Origin: Trichobilharzia szidati
Taxonomy: Eukaryota > Platyhelminthes > Trematoda > Strigeidida > Schistosomatidae
Direction of reading: 5' to 3'
NCBI GenBank assembly: GCA_944472155.2
Contig: OX235272.1
Coordinates: forward strand, 4,696,354-4,760,353
DNA: 64,000 nucleotides
Shown piece by piece: positions 33,575-43,764 of this stretch. Positions within the stretch are counted from its first letter, which is position 1; the number at the start of each line of letters is the position of its first letter. Below the pieces are notes generated by a model, which saw nothing but the letters and a program-made list of their open reading frames with translations, had not been told where the DNA came from and did no database searches. Both the position numbers and the translations under genes were made by a program.

Positions 33575-35186
33575 TTATTATTATTTCCTTTAGTTCCTAG
33601 AGGAACATAGGGCTTCAGCCATGCGTCGCCATTGCGTTCGGTTCTCTGCTAGAGTTTTCACCTGGCTCCAGGTCTGCCCACATGCTTTCATCTCCTCTTC
33701 ACATGATCTCCTCCAGGTCACCCTTCGACGACCAACTCGTCGCTTCCCTTTCGGGTTCCACTCGAGGGCTTGTCTAGTGATGTCACTTGCTGGTTTCCTC
33801 AGAGTGTGGCCAATCAATCTCCATTTCTTCCTGCCTATTTGTTTCACAATCGGTTCCTGGTTGGTTCGCTCCCAGAGATCTTTGTTGCTGATCCTTTCCG
33901 GCCATCTGATCTTGAGTATTGAGCGAAGACATCTGTTAATGAAGGTCTGTAGCTTGTTTGAGGTGCTTTTTGTGACACGCCAAGTCTCTGATCCGTATAG
34001 TAGTACTGACTTCACATTGGAGTTGAAAATCCCGATTTTATTTTTGATGCTGAATGATGTTGATCTCCACACAGACTTGAGAGTAATGAAAGCTTGCCTT
34101 GCTTTCCCGATCCTTGCTTTGATATCCTCGTCAGTTCCGCCTGTAGTTGAAACAATGCTTCCCAAGTAGGTAAAGGAGGTAGTTTCTTTCAGGTTTTTTC
34201 CATTTATGCTGATTGCTGTCTGTTGTTGTTGGTGTTGGCCAGGGATCTTCATTACCTCCGTTTTCTCTATGTTCACCTGGAGTCCTATCTTTGATGCTTC
34301 TTCTGCCAACTTGCTGCTTTTCACTTGCATATCTTCCAGTTTGTGGGAAATCAGACATATATCATCGGCGAAGTCCAGATCCTCCAAGTTCTTTGTGTGA
34401 GTCCATTTTATGCCTGTTTCCTCATTGCCCGCTGTTTGTCGCATTATCCAATCTACCGCAATCAGGAAAATCATTGGCGATAGTAGGCAACCCTGTCTTA
34501 CTCCTGTCTTCACTTCGAAGGATTCCGTGAGCTTCCCGTTGTGGATTACTTGGCATGCAGCGTTGTCATACAACTGTTGGATGAGATGTATTATTGTCGG
34601 TGGTACCCCGTAGTAGCGAAGTAGTTTCCAAATCACCTGTTGTTCTTCGCTGTCGAAGGCCTTTTCAAAGTCGATGAAGTTGAGATAGAGAGGTGACTGC
34701 CATTCCAAACTTTGTTCAATGATGATCCGTAGTGTAACGATTCGATCAATACATGACTTGTTTCTCCTGAATCCAGCTTGTTCTGGTCGAAGTTTTCATC
34801 CAGGGCTTGTTTGATCCTTTCCAGGATGATGCGGCTTAGTATTTTGCTTGGGATGGACAGGAGCATAATTCCGCGCCAGTTCTTGCATTGACTTAAGTCT
34901 CCTTTCTTTGGTAACTTGAATAAGTATCCTTTCTTCCAATCCTCGGGTACTTTGCCTTCTTTCCACACCTTCTCCAGTAGTGGCGTCATCAGGTTTGCTG
35001 TTGTCTCTGGGTCGACTTTCAATGCTTCTGCTGGGATTCCATCTGGTCCTGCTGCTTTCCCAGCTTTCAGCATCTTGATTGCCTTCAGGACTTCTGTTTT
35101 CGTCGAGGGGTTGATGTTCACTGGTAATTCTGCTTCCGTTGTTGGTATTGTTGGGCGCGTTGTAGGTGGCGGTCGGTTTAGTAGCT
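33575..35186 (-). pseudogene. RTE retrotransposon RT and C-terminal domain
   Basis: The upstream frame (35121-34633) encodes KAGKAAGPDGIPAEALK and WRGIMLLSIPSKILSRII, the RT fingers. The downstream frame (34708-33590, 372 codons) encodes LNFIDFEKAFDS (first Asp), TGVRQGCLLSPMIFL, LDFADDICLISHKLED (catalytic ADD), SVLLYGSETWRVTKS, LQTFINRCLRSILKIRWPER and the RTE C-terminus ending EALCSSRN. One frameshift near 34735 joins them. The 5' endonuclease is missing. The tail is CCCTATGTTCCTCTAGG with an AATAATAAT tract at 33575-33590. The motifs are well preserved, so decay is recent. Confidence 0.85.
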
Positions 35187-35189
35187 GCT

Positions 35190-35740
35190 ACAGAAACTTC
35201 AGCACGATGAATCTCCTTGAGCCAAAAGATAAAGTCTGTGTGGGGACATGGAACGTCCGTACCATGCACGAGATTGGCAAAGCTACCCAGATCGCAACTA
35301 TACGGATCAGAGACTTGCACTGCGCGTCATAAACAGCATCTCAAACAAACTACAGACCTTCATTAACAGTTGTCTTCGCTCAATACCACTCAAGATCAGA
35401 TGGCCAGGAAAGATCAGCAATAGAGATCTCTGGGAGCGAACCAACCCAGCAAGAACCGATTGTGAAACAAATAGGCAGGAAGAAATGGAAATGGATTGGC
35501 TGGCCATACTCTGAGAAAACAAACCATCAAGTGACATCACTAGACAAGCCATTGCTCGATTGGAACCCGAACGGGAAGCGGTGAGTTGGTGACTTGTAGG
35601 AGGTCATGTGAAGAGGAGATGAAAGCGTGTAGACAGACTTGGAGCCAGGTGAAGACACTAGCAGAGAACCGAACGCAATGGAGACGCAAGGCTGAAGCCC
35701 TATGTTCCTCTAGGAATTAAAGGAAACAATAATAATATTA
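35190..35740 (+). pseudogene. RTE with internal deletion: endonuclease start joined to 3' end
   Basis: Plus-strand reading begins KDKVCVGTWNVRTMHEIGKA (35228-35287), the start of the RTE AP endonuclease. After about 35300 it jumps straight to the distal region: ACGGATCAGAGACTTG, NKLQTFINSCLRSIPLKIRW and TDCETNRQEEMEMDW, then GCCCTATGTTCCTCTAGG and an AATAATATT tail. Most of the endonuclease and the whole RT are deleted. It lies head-to-head with the minus-strand copy at 33575-35186. Confidence 0.8.
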
Positions 35741-36085
35741 TAATAATTGGTATTTGACCTTCAATGGGGTCTTTTAACTTGACCTAAGTCTATTTTCTCA
35801 CCTCTTAACTCTTTAGTAATTTCATATATATTCCTATGACAAGTTCTTGCATGATCAAATTGTTCAAAATATGTTGCGCAAATCCATTACACGATTCAGA
35901 CAAATTAGGTCGTCTTATTGTTTTGTCTAAATTTATACTATATGTTGGGATCAATAGGCTGAATGACTAGACAATACCACATGCAGTGTTGATTTGTGAC
36001 TAGAAATACTCAATATGAGGTCGTATATCTGAATCATAAATGTCTTTGCATCATGCTGCTACTGAGAAATAATGGTTTTGCTTAA
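35741..36085. repeat. Repeat fragment shared with 56.25 kb
   Basis: TTTAACTTGACCTAAGTCTA and TTTTCTCACCTC recur at 56260-56310 (TTTAACTTGACCTATGTCTA). Family not named; possibly the flank of a PLE terminal repeat. Confidence 0.35.
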
Positions 36086-36087
36086 CG

Positions 36088-36605
36088 ATTGCTTGTTTCC
36101 TTTGCCTTAAGTGTGTTTTACTGTTTTCGCGAATTCATTGTGCCTTTTTTCAGTAATCACTGTCTCTCTCTCCACCTACATAGATTACTTCTTAGAATCT
36201 TAACCCTCTCCAACCCCATTTTGTGGTTGTGTGTTAATGCATGCAGGGCAGGTGCCGAGCCTTTTTCTGAATTACTTATCTTCGTAGGATCAATCATTCT
36301 AACCTTAGCTAAATTCTTATGTTCCGACAAGCAATCTCACTACTCCTGATCTACTAGTTTGACTGACTTATGTAGTTGGCATCACTCACAGTCATTGCAA
36401 GGTATTTTGGAAATTATATTATTTTGTTTATTTAGGTCCACAGAGCCTACAGAGCTTGTCCCTGAGTGAGTTCGTAGGTTTAAATGTCACTCTAATTCCT
36501 GCTTTATTGAGAATCCTACGTAGGCTTTCAGATGCCTTCTCGGTATCTGATAAAACTGTAGATGCCTTATATCCTCTCTTATTTATCTTATGGAGAAACT
36601 AATAA
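36088..36605 (-). pseudogene. PLE family A GIY-YIG, minus strand
   Basis: Nucleotide similarity to the copy at 42002-42626 runs along the whole stretch: the reverse complement of CTCTCCACCTACATAG encodes the RWRE block, and the linker equivalent to PYKEGTSETLR is at 36510-36550. Stops and frameshifts interrupt it. Confidence 0.65.
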
Positions 36606-36862
36606 TGATAACATACCACATGCAATAGGAATGACTTATCACTCAAATCACAAATATGGAAAATACTCCTACTAATCAAGTCAAGCGACGAAAATTAACG
36701 GAGTTATATAAAAGAAGTTAGAAAGTTGTGTGAGTGAGTGCCTTGATATGATTATGAGCAGTAATAATTTGTACTCGAAACGTGGTCATCAGCAATTTTT
36801 TACTGTATAACGAACACTGTGTGAGTTTATGAAAATAAAATCTTATCCATAATGCAGTTCTA
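36606..36862 (+). repeat. PLE family A tail, opposite orientation
   Basis: It starts with the end of the coding part (GGAATGACTTATCACTC, TGGAAAATACTCCTACTAATC) and continues into the terminal repeat TACTCGAAACGTGGTCATCA, then AAAATAAAATCTTATCC. This plus-strand tail abuts the minus-strand body, completing a head-to-head unit. Confidence 0.7.
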
Positions 36863-36899
36863 AATCGTTTTTTTTTTAATTATTATACTAAAACCCGTA

Positions 36900-36955
36900 C
36901 TGAATATGTTCTCCAGAGGAACGACGAAAGCTTCGCATTTATTTTCAAGTATTGC
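36900..36955 (+). repeat. Hammerhead-like terminal-repeat fragment
   Basis: CTGAATATGTTCTCCAGAGG then AACGACGAAAGCTTCGCA resembles the PLE-linked hammerhead-like core at 8489-8530. It has a GTTC/GAAC stem II, GAAA, a palindromic AGCT stem III and a terminal CGCA. The first box is CTGAATA instead of CTGAAGA, so it is mutated. Confidence 0.45.
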
Positions 36956-36974
36956 TCTTTAGAGATTTCATTTG

Positions 36975-37170
36975 ATTACTTACAGGATTTCATCATGTGC
37001 TGACATTAGTTAGAGAACCATTGGAAAACCAACCAGGGAGTACTGGATAGTTGTTTCGTCCACCTAGTTTGGGACTCTTCATCAGTACGCACCCACCCCA
37101 GTGGGTTTCGAGCCCAGGAGCTTCTGGTTATAAGGCTTCGTAATTAACTCAATCAGCTCCTCAGAGAACA
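36975..37170 (-). repeat. Foldback hammerhead element, one arm
   Basis: It holds GGATTTCATCATGTGCTGAC, then GGGAGTACTGGATAGTTG, TTTCGTCCACCTAGTTTGGG, ACTCTTCATCAGTACGCACC and the tRNA-like part with GGTTTCGAGCCCAGGAG. On the minus strand the ribozyme region has ATGAAGA, GTCC, GGAC and GAAA boxes; the first C of CTGAAGA is replaced by A. Confidence 0.7.
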
Positions 37171-37249
37171 CAACTAATTCAAAAACGAAATTATGTCTCT
37201 GCTTTAATGCAAATTCCAAAATGTCAATATGATGTAAGGAATATTTTAT

Positions 37250-37826
37250 TAATACATCTAACTATATATATAAGGTGTAACAATATATGCAACAATAAAA
37301 CCAACAGACAAATGGATCAATAAATCAATAAATAAATGAATAAAAGTATAAAAGATGGCGACAGACAAAAGCACAGTACAGTGAGCGCTTAAATCAATAA
37401 CAACACAAAATATGCATCTCTATGAGGAATAGAAAATACTACTCAGAGTTATCTGACAAAATAATAGATTGCATAGGCATTAAGGGATAAAGGCGTGATA
37501 ACTGCATCTTTTCACATTCTCATTATATGACGAACATTTGCATAAATAATGTGGGATATTCAATTGAGGAGAAAGTGAGTAGTGTTCAACGAGTGTGAAA
37601 CAGTTTACTTCACTCTAGGGTATTGGTAATGGTATGAACTAGTGTGCATTGTGAGAAACAAATGGACGATGAAGATAAAGGCGATGACAATGGAGATGAA
37701 AATTGGATTAGGACGACAACAAGGCAGATGGCTTTGAAGAAGGAAAAAAAGGATAATGATTGATGATTAATGATTATGATCGCGATCATGGTGACCCGGA
37801 TTGACTCCTTGGTTGAGACTGATTGA
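37250..37826 (-). other. Putative 3' UTR of the host gene
   Basis: Between the proposed stop codon (37829-37827) and an AATAAA-type signal on the minus strand (TTTATT on the plus strand near 37249) lies about 580 bases without recognised transposons. That is unusual for this window and fits a 3' UTR. The 100-codon minus frame 37912-37610 spans the intron end and this region and is judged non-coding. Confidence 0.4.
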
Positions 37827-37855
37827 TTATTCTGGTGTTGGCGGTAAGTTTTCAT
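37827..37855 (-). CDS. Host gene, proposed terminal coding exon
   Basis: On the minus strand a pyrimidine-rich stretch (TTTTGTCCTCTCCACTTGAC) precedes ACATAAACAG, then AT GAA AAC TTA CCG CCA ACA CCA GAA TAA. Exon 43490-42903 ends with one base (G), so joining gives D-E-N-L-P-P-T-P-E-stop in phase. The exon is short and chosen by phase and splice signal only. Another acceptor further away could be the real one, so confidence is moderate. Confidence 0.45.
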
Positions 37856-37985
37856 CTGTTTATGTGTCAAGTGGAGAGGACAAAAAACAAAATAAAAAGA
37901 GAGAATTAACATAAAGTAAAACAGTAAAATTGGTTGAAGGTCTGGTTCAATACAAAATTACTATTATTAATAATGATAATAATAA

Positions 37986-38443
37986 GGATTGCATGGAGGA
38001 TTTCATCATGAGCTGATATCAGTTAGAGAACCACTTGAAAACCTCGGGGTACTGGAGAGCTCCTTCGTCGTAGTTTGGGACTCTTCATCAGTACGCACCC
38101 ACCGAGATTAAAAACCAGGACCTTCTGATTACAAGGCGAGGTCGTAGACCATTGAGCCAATAGGACCCGATCCAATGGTCCTTGAATTCTAACTTCTGCC
38201 AATTCACGACATAGCGAGACCACTTCGCAATGTCTTCGTAAGTGAGTTACTGCCTCATCTTCAACCTGCTGTTACTCAGTGGTCACAGCTTCCCACTAGA
38301 ACTCCAGGTTAACTGCATGAATCCCGGTGGGTGCATACTGATGAAGAGTCCCAAACTAGGATGAAACAGCTGTCCGGTACTCCCAAGTTTTCCGGTGTTT
38401 CTCTAACTGATATCAGCTCATGATAAAATCCTCCACGCAATCC
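37986..38443. repeat. Foldback hammerhead element, full length
   Basis: The left arm (37986-38109) and right arm (38321-38443) are inverted copies of about 125 bases. The outer ends are GGATTGCATGGAGGATTTCA and its mirror GGATTGCGTGGAGGATTTTA. Each arm contains a hammerhead-like block (GAGTCCCAAACTAG, GGA and GAAACAGCTG in the right arm), so the element carries one per strand. A tRNA-like region lies next to the left arm, with GGACCTTCTGATTACAAGGC in antisense. The first ribozyme box reads ATGAAGA rather than CTGAAGA. No target duplication is visible. Confidence 0.75.
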
Positions 38444-38898
38444 AACAAAATCCCTACAAAACCAATACTTGCGAATGATAATAAGGCTTTATTTCAGAAG
38501 TGCCTCAAATCTTTATCAATTTCATTCAACAGCTGGCGATATGACAGTGTCATGTGTCAGGTGACCCACAAAAGAAGACTCACTGAGGCGTTCGAACTAG
38601 AGACAGGAGTAAAACAAGCTGGCTGCCTATTATCATCTACGATGAAATTCTTAATTATGGAGGGCTGGATTATGAGTTACACTGTGTGTGGCGACGGGGG
38701 AGCGAAGAGACAGGAATACGCTGGACCATCGATTAAAAGACTCTGGATGATCTGGATATCGCAGATGATTCAGATGTTAAATGTCACACAAACTCGAAGA
38801 CTTACAGACGAATACCAGCAGACTGATAGAGGAAGCTGCAAAGACAGGACTTCAAGCAAATGTAGAGAAGATGGAGGTGATGAAGGTATAAATGAATC
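38444..38898 (+). pseudogene. RTE RT fragment, heavily decayed
   Basis: The 165-codon plus frame (38420-38917) contains MCQVTHKRRLTEAFELETGV and then KQAGCLLSS, the decayed RTE motif CQVIHNGKL.EAF...TGVRQGCLLSP, then MEGWIM for VDWIM. Downstream frames contain pieces of the region after ADD (SKLAEEAAKTGLQ-like). Frameshifts are frequent. Confidence 0.7.
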
Positions 38899-39040
38899 AA
38901 GAAAGTTGTGTGAGTAGTGCCTTGATATGATTATGATCAGTAAAAAACTTTGCTCGAAATGTAGTCATCAGTAAATATTACTGTACAACACACTGTGAGA
39001 CTTCATCAAATTAAAACTTTTATCCATAATGGAATTAATT
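38899..39040 (+). repeat. PLE family A terminal repeat
   Basis: AGAAAGTTGTGTGAGTAGTG, CCTTGATATGATTATGATC, CTCGAAATGTAGTCATCAG, ACACACTGTGAGACTTC and AAAACTTTTATCCATAAT, in the same order as the other plus-oriented copies. Confidence 0.7.
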
Positions 39041-39370
39041 TTACTCTACCCTTGTACCCTATTTGACTGAGCTCAGAGAGTCAAATGATTTCGAACCACT
39101 CGAAATCTAGCTGGTGCGCTACTTGGGTGAAATGGTAACACCATAAATCAAATTGTCTATTTGTTATTTGTACAGTTCGAAGAGGTGACATTTCACAACA
39201 CAGTATATAAATTTGTGTGGTCTGCTGGATACCATAAACTGCAATCAAGAAATCAAACACAGATGCATGACACTACTCATATCAACCAGTAGTATCTTCT
39301 AGACAATTAATGTTGTCAGCAACAGTAATTCTTTAAGAGCTAGTCTGTAGGGTATTGATTTGTTTCTAGT
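39041..39370. other. Unassigned
   Basis: Nothing recognised. Confidence 0.3.
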
Positions 39371-39372
39371 AT

Positions 39373-39820
39373 GATCACGGATTGATATCAGTGAAAAAAC
39401 CATTCGAAACAAGAAGGGAAAGCTTGACAGCTGCTTCATCCTAGTTTGGAAATCTTCATAGGTACGTAATTTACCAACTAACCCTTGAAGAATAATCTCA
39501 TGCTTGCTAGTGACTGGCTACGCTACGAATTTGCCTAAAGTTCTAGGGCGAAGTCGTGAATAGCTGGACCCATGAGGACAAATACTTGCAACAGGGATAA
39601 CGCTGGCTAGTGATCGGACTAAAATCACGTATCGGTAGACGTTAGAATTCATGTGCTGACCATTGGAGTGGTTTCAGTGGATTCATAGTCTACGAGTTCG
39701 CACTGTAACCTGAGGATCCTAGGTTCGAAACGCGACCGGTGCATACCGCTGAGGCGCAACAACTCTCCAGTACTCCTTGCTTGTCTGCAAGGGTTCTCTG
39801 ACTGATATTAATCCGTAATC
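39373..39820. repeat. Foldback hammerhead element, full length
   Basis: The left arm (39373-39465), starting GATCACGGATTGATATCAG, is mirrored by the right arm (39740-39820) ending CTGATATTAATCCGTAATC. The tRNA-like centre carries GTAACCTGAGGATCCTAGG and GTTCGAAACGCGACC (B-box-like). The ribozyme block is badly decayed (GCTGAGGCGCAACAACTC). Confidence 0.65.
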
Positions 39821-39834
39821 AAAGCTAAAATCAA

Positions 39835-39945
39835 CCTCGCCTAGATTACTAGCTCGCTAGTTTTCTAGCCGGTCCCAACTCCGGATAAAGAGGGAGGGTT
39901 GCGGCGTGTTGCTAGCAACTAAACCCCCAAAACGTAACCAAATGA
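39835..39945 (+). repeat. SINE fragment of the RTE-tailed family
   Basis: GATAAAGAGGGAGGGTTGCG, GTGTTGCTAGCAACTAAACC and CCCAAAACGTAACC match the body of the SINEs at 3250 and 31424. The leading CGCCTAGATTACTAGCTCGC is also found, inverted, at 47400-47445. Confidence 0.55.
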
Positions 39946-39954
39946 TCATGTTCT

Positions 39955-41195
39955 GACCAAATTGCAACTCTACGCATTATCATCGAACAAAGCATGGAAT
40001 GGCAATCAAACCTCTATCTCAACTTTATACACTTTGAGAAGGCCTTCGACAGCGTCGACCGCGAAGTAATTTGGAAACTCCTCAAGTACTACGGCGTACC
40101 TCAAATATTCATCAACCTTATTCAACAGCTGTACGACAACGGCACATGTCAAGTGATCCACAACGGAAAACTCAGCGAAGCGTTTGGAGTAAACACAGGA
40201 GTCAGACAAGGGTGCTTATTATCACCAATGATATTCCTAATTGTGGTGGACTGGACTGGATTATGCGTTAGACAGTGGGAAACGAGAAGACAGGGATATC
40301 CTGTGCTGACCGACGTGAAGAATCTAGAAGACCTGGATTTCGCGCGTGGATGATTTATGTTTGATGTCAGACAAAATCGAAGACTTACAAGCGAAAACCA
40401 ACAAACTGGTCGAAGAAGCAGCCAGAGAAGACAGGACTCCACGTGAACATAGACAAGACGGAGGTTATGAAAATAACCAACCAACAACAACAACAACAGC
40501 AGCAGCAACATCCAGCGCCAATCACCATCAATGGGAGGGATTTGAAAGAGGTTACTTCATTCACTTATCTAGGGAGCATTGTCTCAACTACAGGCAGGTG
40601 GAACACACGAGGATGTCAAATCGAGAATCGGGAAGGCAAGAAACACATTCATCAACCTGAAACCAATCTGGAAATCTTCGTCACTCCTCAGCATCAACAA
40701 CAAAATCCGGATTTTCAATACAAACGTCAAGTCAGTTTTGCTATACGGATCAGAAACTTGACGGGTCACAAAGAATATTTCCAACAGCCTGTTGCAGACC
40801 TTTATCAACATCTATCTCCGCTCTGTACTGAAGATCAGATGGCCGGAAAGAATCACCAACAACAAACTATGGGAACAAACAAAGCAAGAACCAATCGATC
40901 AACAAATATGCAGGAGAAAGTGGAGATGGATTGGACACTCGCTCGCTGAGGAGGCCACTTGCTGGGTGACATCGCGCGTCAGGCCATAGCTCAAGTGGAA
41001 CCCGAAAGGAAAGCGGCGAGTGGGAGGTCAGCGCAAGGGTGACATGGAGGAGATCGTGTGAAGAGGAGTTGAAACAGTATGGATTAACATGGATGCAGGT
41101 GAAAAGTACAGCAGAAGACAGAAGCAAGTGAAGACGTGGAGTTGAAGTCCTATGTTCCACTAGGAACCCAAAGGGACCAATAATATTAAACCTGA
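39955..41195 (+). pseudogene. RTE retrotransposon RT and C-terminal domain
   Basis: Plus frames encode MEWQSNLYLNFIHFEKAFDS (39994 on), GVNTGVRQGCLLSPMIFL, then LEDLDFARG followed by a frameshift where FADD is expected. They continue with MNIDKTEVMKITN with a poly-Gln tract (40443 on) and FTYLGSIVSTTGR. Further frame changes give LLYGSET, LQTFIN-like pieces, WPERITN and RRKWRWIGHSL. The end is CCCTATGTTCCACTAGG and CCAATAATATT. At least five frame breaks make it inactive. Confidence 0.8.
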
Positions 41196-41394
41196 AAGCA
41201 TTCTTTAATTATTATGATCATATGAGTGTAGAGCATAGTGAAGAAGTTATCGAAAAGAATATTCTTCGTCCAGTAATCAATCTTTTGATATTACGTAATC
41301 GTTTCGTTAAGAAACCACTTATGAATTACTGTATCTGCTAAGTCATTCCTCTCCCTCTTACTCAATAATAGTCTGTAATACGTTCACAACAATT
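41196..41394. other. Unassigned
   Basis: Nothing recognised. Confidence 0.3.
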
Positions 41395-41545
41395 GAAACG
41401 ATGGTTACTGGGGTTCGAGCCTAAGTGGGAACACCACCACTTACTCACTGGGGGTGTGCAGGTACATCCAGCTGAACAGCATTCTCAAATAGGACGAAAT
41501 GCGCATTATCCTGAATTCCACTTCTAGTAACCATCCACCAAGAAT
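41395..41545 (+). repeat. Sm-alpha-like hammerhead SINE
   Basis: The order is that of schistosome Sm-alpha: GGGGTTCGAGCCTAAGTGGG (B-box), ACTCACTGGGGG, AGGTACATCCAGCTGA, AAATAGGACGAAATGCGC and CTGAATTCCACTTCTAGTAA. The stem I strand ATCCAG and the GAAA box are kept. The first core box is CTGAACA instead of CTGACGA and stem II is interrupted, so activity is unlikely. Confidence 0.8.
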
Positions 41546-41599
41546 ACCTCAAATATAAATAGGATTATACAGCTATTGAAGATGACTTAGTCGAAAAAT

Positions 41600-42760
41600 T
41601 TTCTTGATATAAGTATAAAACTTGGGCACTGTGGTAGAGTGTAACTCCATTATGGATAAGATTTTATTTCGATAAATCACACAGTGTTATACAGGAAGTA
41701 ATATTAACTGATGACCACTTTCCCAGCATAAACTATTGCCAGTCATAATCATATCAAGTCACTCACTCACACCACTTTTTCCTTCATTTTTATACATGTC
41801 TGGAATAGATTAGATATTGGAATAAAATCAATATGTGATAATGAACATTCAGAAATAATAATACGAGTGTTATTGAAGAATTACAATTAGATGGGAAATA
41901 AGACGAGTGTTTCTATAGTCATAATAAGTTAATTATTAGAATGTTGTGATGTGTTTGAATTGAAATAGAATTTTATGATCATTTATTATCCTCCCCTGAT
42001 TTCACTGTTGGTAATAATATCTTCCATATTTCTGGTATTTGCAATGAGTCATTCCTAATGCAGGTGTGTTGGGTGTAGACTCAATGAACAAGGATTCCGT
42101 AATCAACCTCTCTCTCCACCTACCTATGTTACTCTTTGGAATTTTAACCCTGTCCCACCCTATTGTGTGGTTGTTTATTAATGCGTGAAGTGCGATTGCT
42201 GAGCTTTTTTCTAAATTACTTATCTTTCCAGGGTCAACCATTGTGCCCTTAGTTAAATTCTTATGTTCTGATAATCTGACTATCCCTGACCTACTAGTTT
42301 GACCTATGTAATTGACTTCACAGTCACTGCAGGGTATTCTGTAAATTATATCATTTTGTTTAATTAGGTCAACCAACAGAGTCTTTTAATCTACAGAGCT
42401 TGTCCTCCCTGAGTGGGCTTGTAGGTTTGAATGCCACCCTAATTCCTGCTTTATTAAGAATCCCACGTAGGGTCTCAGATGTCCCCTCCTTATATGGTAA
42501 TGCAGTGGATGACTTATATTCTCTCTTATTTATAATATTACTACTAGTTACACAATTATTTTTATTCTGTTTTTGGCCTTTAGTTATCTTCCTAATGAAT
42601 TTTATAGGATAATTATTCAACACCAACGCTTCTTCTATCTATTTTATTTCGTCGTTTAGGTCTTTTTTTGTGTTATTTAGTGCTATGGCTCGGTTTGTTA
42701 GACACTTAACCAAGGCTGCCTTAACAGTTAACGGCAAATGTGAATATGATTATACAGCTA
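41600..42760 (-). pseudogene. PLE family A: linker and GIY-YIG endonuclease
   Basis: The terminal repeat is at 41640-41800. The frame 42626-42369 encodes MVLNNYPIKFIRKITKGQ and TALPYKEGTSETLRGILNK, the linker after RT. The frame 42376-42002 encodes NDIIYRIPCSDCEVNYIGQT and SRSGIVRLSEHK, a GIY-YIG domain whose IYRI and NYIG strands and catalytic Arg region are readable, then the RWRERLITESLFIEST C-terminus. RT is reduced to a short remnant near 42640-42740. It sits in the intron downstream of exon 43490-42903. Confidence 0.8.
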
Positions 42761-42902
42761 TTGAAGATGATTTCGTCGATAAGTGAAATTTTCTTCACAA
42801 TTTCTCAACTTCATACTAATGAATCTTTATCCAAAAAGTAACGGTGGAAGAAAAGCGTCAAAAAAACTGTTAAAGTACACTAATCTGTAAGTGACTGCTT
42901 AC

Positions 42903-43490
42903 CTGTAGTATCCAGTGAGTTCAAATAGTTAGACAGCTGTTTATTCATTTCATATTGATTTTCACTTTGGTATAAGTACTGACAGTTACTACTGTTCAAC
43001 TGAATATCGGAGAGAGGATTCCTTTCACAGAGGTAATCTGACGATGGATTTCGAAGTGAAGAACTAGCCGGATGTAAGTTGACCTGTCCAACAAGTTGAA
43101 AGGTGCTTCTCAGCGGAATATTTAAAAAACTATGATAATCATCATCATCATCACCTGATGGCATTTTGTCTGACTCTTCATTGAAGTGTTGAAGAACAGT
43201 AGCCGGTGGTGTGGGAAATGATCCATAGGATGAGACAGTATCATCCTCATTCTCGTTATCATGAAAAGGTTGGTTGGTTGGTGTTTTATTGGGAAACGCC
43301 TGAAAATCTTTGCTCTGATTAACGTTGTCAGCTGATTTGATTTGAGAGAAATGAAAACTCGCTGATCTGCAAATTTTTGAATAGTTTAAAAGTTTCCGAA
43401 ATTGACCAGAGCATTTAATGTCCAGCATGGAAGTGGAGATTGATTTATGAGTAATCTGGTTGGTAAGTACTTTTGATGGAATTTCTCCGC
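42903..43490 (-). CDS. Host gene exon (sixth placed), 588 nt
   Basis: The acceptor is TATCGTTTTTAG before GCGGAGAAATTCC; the donor is ACTACAG followed by GTAAGC. The open frame reads GEIPSKVLTNQITHKS, then LDIKCSGQFRKLLNYSK, a Ser/Asn/Pro-rich region, GDDDDDYHSFLNIPL and ends SNYLNSLDTT. The Asp run is encoded by a GAT-type microsatellite. No catalytic motif, signal peptide or membrane segment is evident; the sequence looks disordered. It starts with two bases of a split codon and ends with one. Confidence 0.8.
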
Positions 43491-43554
43491 CTAAAAACGA
43501 TACATTAAAAAAATCGCTATTGGTAAGAATCTCTCACGCATAATTTGTTAAATA

Positions 43555-43700
43555 ATGATTAGCAGTGGAATCCAGGACAATGCACATTTCGTCCTATTTG
43601 GGACTCGCCAGCTGGATGCACTTGCATTCCCAGTGAGGTTCGAAATCAATACCCGATGTTTCAAACGCCACTTTGGTCACGAGATCCACCAACTCTTTGG
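43555..43700 (-). repeat. Sm-alpha-like hammerhead SINE, nearly complete core
   Basis: Minus strand: stem I ATCCAG paired with CTGGAT, box CTGGCGA (43611-43605; expected CTGACGA), stem II GTCC/GGAC, box GAAA (43590-43587), a short stem III and a GTC cleavage triplet. A single A-to-G change in the first box is the main defect. The 3' part is TTCCACTGCTAATC. Confidence 0.8.
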
Positions 43701-43764
43701 CAACGGGTGATCGGTTACAATTTATTATTTAATTCAATTTCCGATTTTTTCTATCGACTGATTT

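Noticed and set aside
34796..35332. Long frames on both strands over the RTE (174 codons minus, 138 codons plus)
   Set aside because: Alternative frames of the RTE RT region; the real RT motifs are in 35121-34633 and 34708-33590. Only the 3' part of the plus frame (35228 on) has true RTE endonuclease coding.
37610..37912. 100-codon minus ORF
   Set aside because: Spans the intron end and UTR of the host gene; its hydrophobic sequence follows T-rich composition, and the phase-consistent terminal exon uses another frame.
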